Shown piece after piece: positions 51,348 through 62,505 of a stretch of 64,000 bases of DNA. Source of the DNA: Axinella damicornis (taxonomy: Eukaryota > Porifera > Demospongiae > Axinellida > Axinellidae); the NCBI GenBank assembly GCA_963931865.1, contig OZ007508.1, positions 12,026,781 to 12,090,780 of the forward strand. Direction: 5' to 3'. How positions within the stretch are numbered: position 1 is the stretch's first letter; each line of letters begins with the position of its first letter. The position numbers and the translations under genes were made by a program. The notes beneath the pieces are model-generated. The model saw only the letters and a program-made list of their open reading frames with translations. It was not told where the DNA came from and did no database searches.

Positions 51348-52355
51348 TTAGTGAGTTTTCCCAACTGGCGAGTCCAAGTCCATGTCCCAGATCTCATCAG
51401 AAGAGAGACTGCCCATCCTGTGATGATCATGAGGGTCCCTCTCTAGTGGTACTGCCCCCCAGGTGGATGGCTGGGTTTGTGAGGGAACTTCAGCATGAGT
51501 GACCATGTTGTCTTTTGAATTGTGCGGGGAGGGAGGGAGATTCGTCAGGCTGGGAGAGTTCCTCTTCACCAACGAATTGTTGAGGAGACTCCAGAGAGCT
51601 GCTGCGTGAGTGGGAGATGAAGAACAAGCCTGCCTGTGTTTGCATCCCCACTTCCACCACTGTCATGATTGTACTCACTGACAGGCTGTCCCACAGAAAT
51701 GACATTTTTTGTAGGAGTACCATTTGTCCCCTCGTACTCAGACCCTGGCCTCTTCTGGGGCTTTTGGAATGGGATCAGGGAACTCCTCCCACTCATGAAC
51801 ACAGGACTGGTGCTGATGATTCACTGTATGGTGTGGAAATGCCTCTAGAAAAGGATGTCTCCTTGAAAGTTCCTCTCCGCAGACAAGAATCTTGATGCTC
51901 TTGATTTACAAATCAGACCACCGGAAGGGAGGTACAAGTTGCATGGGTCATTTGCAAAGGGATGTAGGAGCAGATGGCCTTCACACTCCTGGTAGTGTGC
52001 CTGGTAGGATGGTCCAGGGACACCAGGTGTCTCCAACCGGGAATTCAGAGGTGCAACGAAGGCCTGGTATGCTGGTGGAGTAGGGGGAGGAAGGCAACAC
52101 AAAATGGTCACAATTGGCTACTGTAACCTGTAATTCAACATGGCCATGGTACAAAGAGCAATAAACTCACAGCTGACTGAGCTGTGGGGCAGTGATGCTC
52201 ACGTTGGTGGTTGCTGTAGGGAGACCTTTATCTTTGGAGTCAAGGATAATTATACTCCATTGGTCAAAACATCAACCATTCCTGGAGTGTATGTGCGTGT
52301 GTGTGTGTGTGTGTGCATATGTGTGTAGGTAAATCTGGAGTGTGTGTCTGTGTGT

Positions 52356-52386
<31 letters not shown>

Positions 52387-55300
52387 GGGGGTGAGAGAAT
52401 GGATGCAGCAAGCTGGTGGGCAGTATAGACTGTTCAGTGAATTGCTGAACTCCTGCTTGCAGCCACTTGACTACAACTAATGTGGTGGTGGATAAGGCTT
52501 ACATACATGGAGCAGCAGCCTCCCCCCCCCCCCCCCCATGTCTGTTCACTCGAACACCTTGAGCTACATTGTTATTGGGTGAACTCACTGTGAAAACATG
52601 TGTTTGGTGGGTTGACACCGACTGGACATTAACACGCTAGCACATAGTACGGTTACCTTACCATAAAGTGGGAGCACAAAGGGTGTCCAACAACAAGTAT
52701 CACAATGGTTGTTTGTACAATGATCCTCTAGTTTCGATCATGGTACACATCTACTTACAGACGGTATAATCTTGCAACCAAGGGTGGCAGAATTGCACTT
52801 TGTCCTTATCATAATTGCAAAGCCATATACATACATAACAGCAGTAGAAAGAGCAGGACAACAGGCAGTGCACTTGAAGGCTAGCTCCTAGCCTTCATGT
52901 GCACTGCCTGTTGTCCTGCTCTTTCTACTGCTGTTACATAACTGTCAGGGGTCAATACCTATACTTGCATTATGGACGTCATACTTTCTATCATGTAATT
53001 GAATGGTCGTGGGCCAGGGAGTATTGCTTGCCTCTTGGTTGTGTTGGAGTGTCTGATGAGCTTGCATGGCAGCGACAAAGTTAGCAAAGGCGAAGGAGGG
53101 CTGCCCTCGCTGGAGGAAGTAGGAGTATATCAGGTACTTAGTGTTGGCAAACGTCTCGGGGTACCTGGAGGGAGGAAGGAGAGAGAGAGGGAGGGGGAGG
53201 GGGTTAATGTAGTGAAATATGAATTATCAGACTGATAGGTAAGAGCATGTAACATTGTGGGCCACCCACTGTCTGTGGACTCATCCCGACTTGTGTTGGT
53301 GGACTGCCACTTGAACAGGCGGGAGATACTGAATGGCACACTCCCCTGCAGGGAAGCATGTCTAGATGGAGGTATTGCACTTCTAATTGTGATGGGTGTT
53401 GTTTGCTGACTTGTTGGTTGTTATTGCAATAAATGTGAGGCTCACTCATACTTGTCCGAATAATGGTAGTTGATCTACATGCGTATACAAACTCCCTTGT
53501 CAGATTTGCGTCCCAAGCAGCACACAGTGGCCCTCCTGCCAACCTGAAGCAGCTGATACACAGGTGCATATGTAGCATATCAGATTAACAGTTTAATATT
53601 ACAAGGGGCAACCACACTCCTGCCTGGGCAGCCATCATTGCAACCGGTTGCAACTCCACACCAACCAGTGGTGTGGTGGTGTGGAGTTGCATGGTGTCCG
53701 TGTATCTGGGGTTCAATATTACCAGTTTGAGCCTCTGGAGATGAGGTGATAACAACTTGGATTTGAACACCACAGAATCACCTTCTCCACTCCCGTGTGC
53801 ACGAGGGACTCACTCATCATACTCCAGCAGCAAACGAATGATGTACACCATCTCATATGGAACCGACCAATCCCTGTCAGTAGACGCACCTATGTGTATT
53901 AAACAGGAGAGCAAAAATCAATTCTACAACTACATGAATTTGTATAACTGTGGTTCACTTGCATACCTCAGGTTATGGGAATGTGTACCACTGTCTTGTA
54001 ATCTCAAAGGTAAACCCTACATGCCCCTATAATCCATAGTTACACATCAGCCACTTTTGAGGTGCAGGTGCATATACAGTCACTCTGTACAGTGTACCCC
54101 AATCAAATTGCTGGATGGTGATCACATGACCAAACATCCACGGCCATGTGCTGGATTATTCAGCACTCTCACTCTTCTGTCTCTTCATTGTATTGGCATG
54201 TGTCTCCACACTGCAGACAATACACAAGGCACAGTTGCTTCGATCGCTCACAATAACACTGACACTCGTGTATGCCATGCAGGTATCTATCACAATGACA
54301 TCACAATGACATCAGTCATCACATGACATATAGTGACTTCACACTGACATTGTGACATCACATGACAGATAGTGACATCACACTGACATTGTGACATCAT
54401 GTCATCACACTGAAATAGTGACATCACACTGACATTTAGTGACATCTCCCAGACATAGTGACACTGATTACAGCAACATCATATCTCATGTGACAACAGT
54501 GATACCATGCAATCTCAGTGACAGCAGCTATGACCCCTGGCTGGCATAAAATTCAAACCTCAAAGAACTCAGCAGCAGATTCAAGGACAACATGGTCCTC
54601 CTCGAAGGAGGCTTTGCACTGCTGCCAGAAGTTGAGCCTAGCCTGCTCATACTTCCAGAAGGAGTTGCTGAACTTCTTCAGATTGTGCTCCACCTGTACA
54701 CACGGGGAGGAGATAGCTATGCATGAAACATGACAGGTGTATGGTCTGTAGGAAGCTGTCTAAATGTGCATACGGCAGCTTCAGGAGGTACGCTCTATGA
54801 TAGGAATATTGTACACAAAATTGTCATTACAAGCTAGTACACAAGTGTATCCAACTACAGGTGTCTATCCGCCAAAAGCAGCAGTTTCATTAGCTGTGTT
54901 CAAACTGGAGATGCACCAATAAGGAGATGTAAATGCTAGTGATTGATGGCCGATTATACCGATAACCGATCCGATTACAGGTTACATACATATTTTGCCT
55001 GTTCGTGCTTCAGATATCGAAGGGTACTACACTACACGTCCACGTGTGAGTATAGCTAGCTATTGTGATCGTACAAGCTATGCCGCCCAAGAACTTGATA
55101 ACTAGCTCACACAGTTCAAGGAGATGGTGGAGTTTGGCTGAACTGTTCATTGGGCCCACAGATGATTAAAAGTAAAGTGGGTATGAAGTCAAATTAATAC
55201 CATATACAGATATTATAGCCTATTTCCAGTCCCTCCTCGCAAATTTCTGAGGGTCTGGTTCCAAGACTAATCAGTGATCAGCCATACTTGTGCCATAGTG

Positions 55301-56375
55301 TCAATCAAAGTTTTAAAAGAACACCACAGCAGCCTAGCATTGTTCATATACCCTAGGGTATATCGATATACCATGGCTTCAAAGGCACCACTTACATGGG
55401 ATTCGAACCAGGACAGAGCCTGAACTGCATGAGCACTCTCTCACTCTACCAGTGCACCACCACACACCTTCCATACCTTGCAGACTCACTGATGTCTGGT
55501 ATCGACGATATCTTTAGTCAGGATCTCACACTATGCACGGAGGCTCTCACGTGTGTGCACATGTGTGACAAGGGTGGGGAAAAGTTAGTTCTAGCCACAT
55601 TCACATGTTATCATGGGATGTGATGGTCTGAAACCATGTTTGTTCAAGGGCGCTTATGTGTTGCAGGATGAAGTGTTTGCAACTGGGATCAAAATGCAAT
55701 CAAGATGTTAACGTACTTTATGAGCTGATGATAGGGTCAGGACGAATTCAACAAATTCTCTCTGCTACTAAGGAGTTGTGCTGCCGTTAATTGCTATGCA
55801 CCTTTAAAAGTAGTCCTATCGTGGCTAATATTATGTCTGTTTTGGCACTTTGCTAGGCGGTGATTGCTTCCAGTATTCCGCCATGAAAAATGATCTGGGA
55901 TACAGCCTCCAGCTTGTTACTGTGGAACTGGATTGTTATGTAGCAGAAGCCAATGAATACGCGTAAAGAACACACACTCCCGATGAGGAGGGGCTGTATC
56001 AGCCGTACAGCATGCTATATATGTACTATGTACATCTTTAAGACGGGGTGCACTCACATTGCTAGGTAGCACTATAGCAACAACAGACATGTCCTGTCGA
56101 CACGTGCATAAAGACGACAAACTCCACTGGTGCATTTACATGTTCCCCTCTGAGCAGTAATGTACGACATTTATATAAAACTCTCAACATACTATATAAT
56201 TATGTCACCTGACATGAAATAGGATACTTATGCACTCCCCAATTCCCCGAGCTATGCATTGAATAGGATCCTTGATCCTTTCCTCTCTTCCCACACACAA
56301 CTCACTCTCTCTGTCGAAGGAGGCTATCTCCACAGTATCTGCCAACTCCCTCATCTCCTCCTCAGTCTTCTCCTC
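51348..56375 (-). CDS. Unrecognised multi-exon gene (exon series)
   Basis: Several minus-strand exons with good splice sites suggest a gene read right to left. 56375-56306 (acceptor CTCTTTAG, donor GTGAGT): EEKTEEEMRELADTVEIASF. 54693-54559 (TGTACAG, GTTTGA; 45 codons): VEHNLKKFSNSFWKYEQARL then NFWQQCKASFEEDHVVLESA. 53873-53814 (GACAG, GTGAGT): WSVPYEMVYIIRLLLEYD. About 53531-53439: FRLAGGPLCAAWDANLTREF. About 53337-53270: GSVPFSISRLFKWQSTNTSR. About 53158-53040: YPETFANTKYLIYSYFLQRG then QPSFAFANFVAAMQAHQ. A Ser/Pro-rich tail ending near 51348 (IWDMDLDSPVGKTH) may be the C-terminus. The phase between the exons at 54559 and 53873 does not match, so at least one exon is missing or they belong to different genes. 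The sequence is helical and hydrophilic; I do not recognise the family. Confidence 0.4.
52290..52392. repeat. (GT)n and poly-G tract
   Basis: Two GT runs (52296-52314 and 52349-52370) followed by a G run (52371-52391). A C run follows at 52523-52537. Assembly here may be unreliable. Confidence 0.95.
52836..52936. repeat. Near-perfect 49-bp-arm palindrome, 3-bp centre
   Basis: The arms 52836-52884 and 52888-52936 are reverse complements except one position (A/T at 52896). The arm begins TAACAGCAGTAGAAAGAGCA and ends GAAGGCTAG. The second such structure after 13113-13211; the sequences are unrelated. Confidence 0.95.
53599..53660 (+). mobile_element. Fragment of the dimeric repeat (left end)
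   Basis: ACAAGGGGCAACCACACTCC followed by a degraded CAGCCATCATTGCAACCGG, the outer end of the repeat family described at 31605. Confidence 0.6.
54285..54475. repeat. TGACATCA-rich minisatellite
   Basis: About ten copies of an ~20-bp unit (AGTGACATCACACTGACATT). TGACATCA differs by one base from the CRE TGACGTCA, so the array could be a cluster of weak bZIP sites or simply a minisatellite. Confidence 0.85.
54780..55380. other. No supported gene; old TIR fragment
   Basis: Positions 55229-55274 hold CCAGTCCCTCCTCGC..CTGAGGGTCTGGTTCC..GACTA, a decayed end of the TAGTCTCGTG element family. Nothing else was recognised. Confidence 0.4.
55387..55470 (-). repeat. tRNA-like sequence, probable SINE head
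   Basis: On the minus strand, CACTGGTAGAGTGAGAG (A-box-like) is followed about 35 bp later by a perfect B box GGTTCGAATCC. The acceptor ends do not pair (5' GGTGGTGC.. against 3' ..GTGGTGCC), so it is unlikely to be a working tRNA; a tRNA-derived SINE promoter is more plausible. Confidence 0.45.
55640..56255. other. No supported gene
   Basis: Short frames only; probably intron of the minus-strand exon series. Confidence 0.35.
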
Positions 56376-56638
56376 CTAAAGAGCATTGAGAAAGTGGTGG
56401 AACAGCATTGTGTTTCTGGGATCATCAGACACCAATTCAAATTCTAGCCACACCCGCAGCATCAGGACAATCCATCATCACTAGCTTGCACCTATAATTG
56501 AAGACACAGTGGACAGACTAGGTCACAACACATTCACAATGGTGACTGAATCATTCGGCTGTTTCTGCATGTAACCGATCATGGCATTACATCATTGATT
56601 CTATTACAGCATTACATAAGATAATCGATCACGGCATT

Positions 56639-56875
56639 ATGAATGTAATGACCACTGATAATATAGTCTCCACTGTCACTGCTTTATCTACAGTCACTAC
56701 TGTCTCTCCTGTCACTGTGGTCTCCACTGTCTCTACTGCTGTCTCCTCTGCCACAGCTGTCTCTACTGTCACAACTGCATGTCTCAGCTGTCTCTACTGT
56801 CACTGCTGTCTCCACTGTTTCTAGTGTCTCCACTGTCACTGCTGTCTCCCTTGTCTCCACTGTCACTCCTGGTTT
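56639..56875. repeat. Minisatellite (TGTCTCCACTGTCACTGC)
   Basis: About twelve irregular units of 9-18 bp built from TGTCTCCACTGTC and ACTGCTG. The Val/Thr/Ser-rich frames on both strands are products of the repeat. Confidence 0.9.
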
Positions 56876-56953
56876 GCAGCAAATTCACAGGGGTGGATAG
56901 CTAGCTAGCTAGAGCTGACATGGCAGTAGTCTACAAGGGCAACAACAGAGGGA

Positions 56954-57606
56954 GGGCCAATGGAAGAGGGCCTACCAGAGGAGGCCAACGCCATTAGCCA
57001 AACAACAGAGCTCACCACTTCCCGCCAAAATTTGAACAACCAACAAGAAGCATCCAGAACAACTGGCGGCATGGGGTCTCGGCGCCATCATATTCCTTCG
57101 GAACAGCATTTAGAGTCAACTACAAGGGCAGCAACACAGGGAGCGCCAATGGAAGAGGGCATACCAGAGGAGGCCAACGCCATTAGCCAAACGACAGAGA
57201 CGGCCGAGAAACGCTCACCAGTGGAGACAGCATAATTTGACAACAGTGACAGCAGTGACAGTGGAGACCACAAGGGCAACAACAGGTGCAGGGCCAATGG
57301 AAGAGGGCCTACTAGAGGAGGCCAACGCCATTAGCCAAACGACAGAGCTCACCACTTCCCGCCAAAATTTGAACAACCAACAAGAAGCATCCAGAACAAG
57401 CGGCATGGGGTCTCAGCGCCATCATATTCCTTCGGAACAGCATTTAGAGTCAACTACAAGGGCAGCAACAGAGGGAGCGCCAATGGAAGAGGGCATATCA
57501 GAGGAGGCCAACGCCATTAGCCAAACGACAGAGACGGAAACGACAGAGACGGAAACGCTCACCATTTTTCCCGCCAAATATGAACAACCAATCAAATTAG
57601 AGCATT
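56954..57606. repeat. 337-bp tandem duplication with E2F-like sites
   Basis: GGGCCAATGGAAGAGGGCCT.. at 56954 recurs at 57291 with few changes; a half-unit (GCGCCAATGGAAGAGGGCAT) recurs near 57145 and 57477. TTCCCGCCAAAA, a close match to the E2F consensus, occurs at 57019-57030 and 57356-57367, with TTTTTCCCGCCAAAT at 57565-57579. The plus frames (MEEGLPEEANAISQTTELTT..) are open across both units but have no splice or homology support. Confidence 0.85.
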
Positions 57607-57718
57607 AACGTTGCCGGCGCGCGCGTTGCCGGCCGGCTTCTGCGGGGTATATAAAGCGAGTCCTGTTGCGTTGAAGTCATTCGGGTTAGGTTTAGCTCGG
57701 GTAAGGTTAAGATGAGGT
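57565..57718 (+). promoter_or_regulatory. Putative TATA promoter with E2F-like sites and short first coding exon
   Basis: TTTCCCGCCAAAT at 57567-57579, a CG-rich stretch (GCCGGCGCGCGCGTTGCCGG) and TATATAAAG at 57648-57656 lie in the spacing of a core promoter. The expected start is near 57680. ATG at 57712 gives Met plus two bases before a GTGAGC donor at 57717, the layout of a minimal first coding exon. The downstream exon would lie beyond the G-rich array and was not identified. Confidence 0.45.
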
Positions 57719-57751
57719 GAGCCCTCACCTATACCTTACCTTAGCTTCACC

Positions 57752-57985
57752 GCCGGGGGGGGGGGGGGGGGGGGGGGAGCCTGGGGGGGGGAGCCTGGGG
57801 GGGGGGGAGGGGGGGCCTGGGGTGGGTGCATGGGGAGGGGTGCATGTGGGAGGGGCATGGGGGTGGGTGCATGGGGAGGGGTGCATGTGGGAGGGGCATG
57901 GGGGTGGGTGCATGGGGAGGGGCATGGGGGTGGGTGCATGGGGGTGGGTGCATGGGGGGGGGGGGGGGGGGGGGGGTGGGACGGT
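57752..57985. repeat. G-rich minisatellite (GGGGTGGGTGCATGGGGAGG)
   Basis: Long G runs and about ten GGTGCATGGGG-type units. The ORFs on both strands (Gly/Trp-rich or Pro/His/Cys-rich) are artefacts. G-quadruplex potential on the plus strand is high. Confidence 0.95.
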
Positions 57986-57989
57986 GGAG

Positions 57990-59471
57990 GGTTACATGTG
58001 GTGTATTCTGAGAGAATCCATTTCAACTGCCCATAAGTGACATATATGCAATGTCCACTCTTGCCCTGACAATGACAAATCTCCAGAGTTACATTGAATT
58101 ACTCTGTAATGCATGCACTCGGCACGTTTGTGGACGAATAGCCACATGATGCCATCACTGACATTCAATCCTGATGCAGCAAAAGAATGTGGTGACAGCG
58201 ACATGAAGTCAGGAGTGCAGGACTATCCCCTATCACTCATGAATAAGGCATTGTTCATGCATGAGGGAGATGGAGATCTTACGCTCTTCTCCTCTACTTT
58301 CGAGTGACTCGGCATGCCAACTATATAATTATGCCTATGAAAGTGTCAGTATTGTGTAGCTAGCTAGCATCCAGGTTGGAGAATAGAGGGTTTTCACCCC
58401 ACATATTCTTTAAGACACAACTAGGAGTGGGTAGCCATCCAGCCACGACCAATGAGTACTAGCTTTGTATTATGAATGACCCCTTGTGTTTCTGAGACCA
58501 TAACATAGGAGGCGGAACAAGACGTGGCAACTGCCGTTTGCAGTGAAAAAGTGAAAAGTGAGCAGATGCGATCTCAGGTCTCACTGTTGCACAGATAATC
58601 AGTTGACAGCCTCTCAGAGCTACCGGTATACGCATAACACCAACTGTATTGTTAATGCTTCCGCCACCCCAGTGCATACTGAACTTCTGACACAACTAGC
58701 TACACTGACTTGATCTCTCTTTCACAGTAGCACACCCTTTTTCTATTCATGAGAGTAATCAAACAACAAATTGTTGCTGGGTTCCATGATAGTTGGCAAG
58801 CATAGCTATGTGATATCTAGCATCTAGGAATTTGGATGTCACCATCCCACCAGGAAATTAATATAACTGGCAGCCATGCCATGTACTAACTGCTCTCAAT
58901 TAGGAATGTTCTGGGTCTTTGATAGTGTCCAATATTTCGTAACATGCTATGCATTCACAAGTGACAATTTGTGTCCTTTGATTGATGTGTACATGCCACA
59001 CCTGAGCCTATCCTTGAGATACACAAAGGTCAGCCAAGGTATATCATTAAGCTACTCTTTTCTGACAAGGTTCACCATAACAAATGGTCCCACTGTTATT
59101 TGGCCAGTCCTGTAGACATAGCTATCAGGTCAGTGAACAATCGACTGCTAACAAAACTAGTAGGTGGAACCACTGTGAGTTCAAAGATCTGCACTGCACT
59201 ACAAGAGAGTGGATTGGTCTCTGCAATACTCAAACTAAACTGCAGATTTGCATTGTAATTTTGTGGTGATGAGTAGCTAAATGACATGCTGAGTTCATGG
59301 TTGGAAGTTGCATGGTGGATGTTGTCTACAGTAGCTACATATATATAGCTGGTGCAATTCTACTTGCTATAGTTGCTTGTATGAAGTGTACTACTTTCTC
59401 TCTCAACAGGATTGTGATTTGCAACCATATGCAGCAGTTAGTTCAGTTCAGAAACACATCTGCAAAGAAAG
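57990..59471. other. No supported gene; upstream region of the four-TM gene
   Basis: Short frames only. Promoter elements for the gene starting at 59472 were not identified, although a TATATATAGC motif lies at 59339-59348. Confidence 0.4.
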
Positions 59472-61182
59472 ATGGCAAATGAAAATGGAACGGTTGTTAA
59501 GTATACTTTCAACTCCAAGTTCCTCTTCGATTCCAAAGGTACAGCACATTCCTGCTGCATGGCATTAGGGCATCTTACAGCTAGCTAGTAGGTTCTTAGG
59601 GAATGGATATAGTGCAGCTAATTAAGATCATCCTGTTTAGTCAGGAGTTCTACTACACAATAGAGGGAAGCGGAAGCAGTTACATCTAACTGCAAGGACC
59701 TTAGTATACATATTAATGCGTGAGAATGACGAACAAGAATGCAGAGTTATGCGGATACATTCCAAGTTTTCCGAAACTCTGTTTTTAAGTCATATGGTAA
59801 AAATTAAAGTCAAAACACGTCCTCTGCTAGCTTGAAAGCCAATGCCAGAATGAGGAGACTAAATGCAATTGTCAAAACTGGAGTACTTGGATTAATTGGA
59901 GTAGATAATCTGGACAGGTCTGCAACCACCACTAATATACAGTGGGGGGTTCTATAATATAATTACAATAGTTTGTACTCATGGTAACTTGCAGCTCGTT
60001 TCAATAAGTATCACGTGATACACTTGATGCGTAGCTTGTCCTGAAACTTGTAGTCTTCAATCTGTGAAACCTCAGACAGTTAGATTCATGCACATGTATG
60101 CAGTATATCTATTACGGTCCTTTAGTTTTCATAGATTCCCCCACTGGGTTTCCGCACAGGTATCCTGAGATCACAACGCAAAACACACTATTTTTCATAG
60201 TGTTTACTCAACGATTTGAGACACTTTCGAGATGAATATGGTGGCGGTGATTATAATCAGCACTCATGATCAGTCTGTTGGCAGCTGAGTGCTGAGGCTT
60301 TCACATATGCAGCCAGAAGACCAATGGCTATGGCAGGATTTAAGTAGCTAACTACCTGCTTCTTGCAGGCATCACTAGAAGCATGCATGCCATGGTCCAC
60401 CTAATGAAACATTTTAAACCATCGTGGTATTCGGTTAGCTAACAGTGTCTGTGTTTATATTCATGTAGGTATCACACTGGGTGCTGTTGTCCTGCACATT
60501 ATTGGCTTTCTCCTGGGAATAGTGGCAATTGCTATAGGTAAGAAATTCTCAATTCATAACAGAAGCTACGTTGCATGCAGTACTAGCTTGGTGACCCATT
60601 CACAAATCATGGCACATTAATGGTAATGTTTGCGAATTAGCTAAGAATGCACTTCAGTTCAGCCATCCAATTGTTTCCACAGTCATACATTGTGTGGTCT
60701 CTAAATCAATTACAGGTGCTGCGAGTTTCATTCCCAGTGTCAGCACTTCCACTGGTGACAGTGACGTATCACCAATAGTCAACTGCAGAATTGCTGCAGA
60801 GTTAGGTGGCACTGAATTCAGTCTGGGGCTCTTCCTGATACTCACTGGAGTCATACTCATCTGCCTGGATATTACCTTTTCGGTGTTACTATGCTGCAAT
60901 CGGTTTTGCTCTTGCCGGATAGGAGTGGTTGTGTTGTTTCTGGCAAGCGTCACAAGCCTTATTGTGTGGGTCATATTTGGCATAGTGTACATGGCCCAGG
61001 AAAAAGGGCTCCCAACTTGGCTCAGTGACAAAAGCACTTGCAGCCACCTTGTTGTCGTGTCTGCACTTGTTGCTCTGTGTGTCGTTGCCACTTTTGTTCT
61101 GATTTACACCATTACTGTCATCACTGCCGTCTGCTGTCACTGCTGTCGTAGAAACAGGCTTTGCAGTGCTATGTGCCACTGA
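59472..61182 (+). CDS. Four-transmembrane protein, 200 aa
   Basis: CDS join(59472..59538,60469..60537,60716..61182), 603 nt, all phase-1 GT-AG introns. ATG 59472 gives a short cytoplasmic N-terminus (MANENGTVVKYTFNSKFLFD), then four hydrophobic segments: ~26-50 (GAVVLHIIGFLLGIVAIAIG), ~80-106 (LFLILTGVILICLDITFSVL), ~114-138 (VVVLFLASVTSLIVWVIFGI) and ~157-184 (VVVSALVALCVVATFVLIYT). Each extracellular loop has one Cys (C69, C154), which could form a disulfide. Cys-rich juxtamembrane clusters (CCNRFCSC, CCHCCRRNRLC) suggest palmitoylation. Topology is like MARVEL, claudin or tetraspanin-type proteins, but the tetraspanin CCG and claudin W-LW-C-C motifs are absent, so the family is not assigned. 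The intact frame and clean introns indicate a functional host gene. Confidence 0.85.
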
Positions 61183-61189
61183 TGTACAC

Positions 61190-61929
61190 TTTACCACACT
61201 CAGAACACTCTTCATTTGGTGTACATGCATCTCATAATTTATGCTACAAGCTTTGAGTGAATGTAGGCTCACATGCTTTTGTGCTTCAAGATGCACAGTC
61301 ACACCATTATGATTATGTGAACGCCACTGGGCCCACAACAACGGACCATAAGACAATGATACCTCGAGTAGCATTGTCTAGAGGACAAGTATAGCCCATT
61401 TCCCGTAATGAACTTCAAGCACTACATGGACCCGGGCCAAAAATTTCCAACTAGCCCAGTGGCTGTCCAAGTAGCTATTATTTTCCATAAAAAGGTAACA
61501 AGAAAAATGCATGTTATTACTAGCCCAGGTGACTCATACAACTAGCACTACTTGCCTTAGACCCTGTCATGAACTCCTTCCAAGTCTACATTTGGTAACC
61601 AAGCTGGAATATCATCTGTATATCCCAGGTTCCATCACTTGAACAATACCGGTAATGACAAGTTAAGGTGTTGTAGTCATACATTAACCATCAGGACTTA
61701 GTTAAGCTGATGCCTCCAACGTGTTTCAGTCATACTGCCTCTCTCCCTATTCGCTTGTTCCGTTTGGATCCTTTCAAGCACTACGTAGCTGGTAATTGCA
61801 TCCTCTGTCAATTCTGGTGCCTTCTGCTTGACTCGGCTGAAGTTTTTCAGTGGAGTAGAGTATTACTTCACTGGACTGTACTGGTTATTACTCCACTGGA
61901 ATTCATCACTACAATTCAGTTTACACATG
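61190..61929. other. No supported gene; 3' flank of the four-TM gene
   Basis: I see no AATAAA close behind the stop. A TAGCCCA-containing stretch (61460-61560) shows a weak inverted repeat (AACTAGCCCAG / CTAGCCCAGGTG). No exon is supported. Confidence 0.4.
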
Positions 61930-62505
61930 TTACACTCCTGGTATAGGAAAAATTGTGCTGCGTAATTACACTCCTGGTAGGGGAAAAATTGTGCCGCGTA
62001 AATTACACTCCTGGTATAGGAAAAATTGTGCCGCGTAAATAATCTAAATAATTAATCAAACCTCACAGCATGCAGGAAAGGTCTACAGAGATTCTGACTA
62101 CACCATCGTGATCGCTATCATGCAGTGACACAACCACACAATAATTGTGGCAAACCTCACCTTGGTGATGGAGATACAAGCGCTTTTGTTGTACCGTCGG
62201 CCACCATTGCTCGATCGTTCTCTTCGACGTTGGTTGCCAGTACAGTCATACGAAGGGCCCACAAAGATTCTGACCACACAGCCGTAATCGCTGTTGTTCA
62301 CTGACGGTTACATACCAAAACTCACCGTGCTGGCAAGGTTGTAAGTGCTGTTATAATTTCTTTGGTCGCCATTGCTAGCGTTCGACTGAGCGTGGTTGCC
62401 ACGTGGCATGTGCGTTAATTGGAACGAATTGCAATAATTAGCTTGCGCTACGGCGAGGCAACCGCGGAGTTGCAACGGCTACCAGGAGTGCGGTTGCCCC
62501 TCGTA
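61930..62505 (-). mobile_element. Dimeric ATG-splice-donor repeat, copy F
   Basis: Three exact-length 36-bp end units in tandem (61930-61965, 61966-62001, 62003-62038), then both half-units. The second ATG cassette is changed (GCAATGGTGGCC) and the first keeps GCAATGGCGACC. The outer end CGCACTCCTGGTAGCC is at 62476-62494. Confidence 0.85.

Noticed and set aside
55387..55470. Functional tRNA gene
   Set aside because: The B box is perfect and the A box partial, but the acceptor stem does not pair; it was kept only as a probable SINE head.
57717..58040. Gly-rich and Pro-rich ORFs on both strands
   Set aside because: G-run minisatellite read as protein; no splice or start context.
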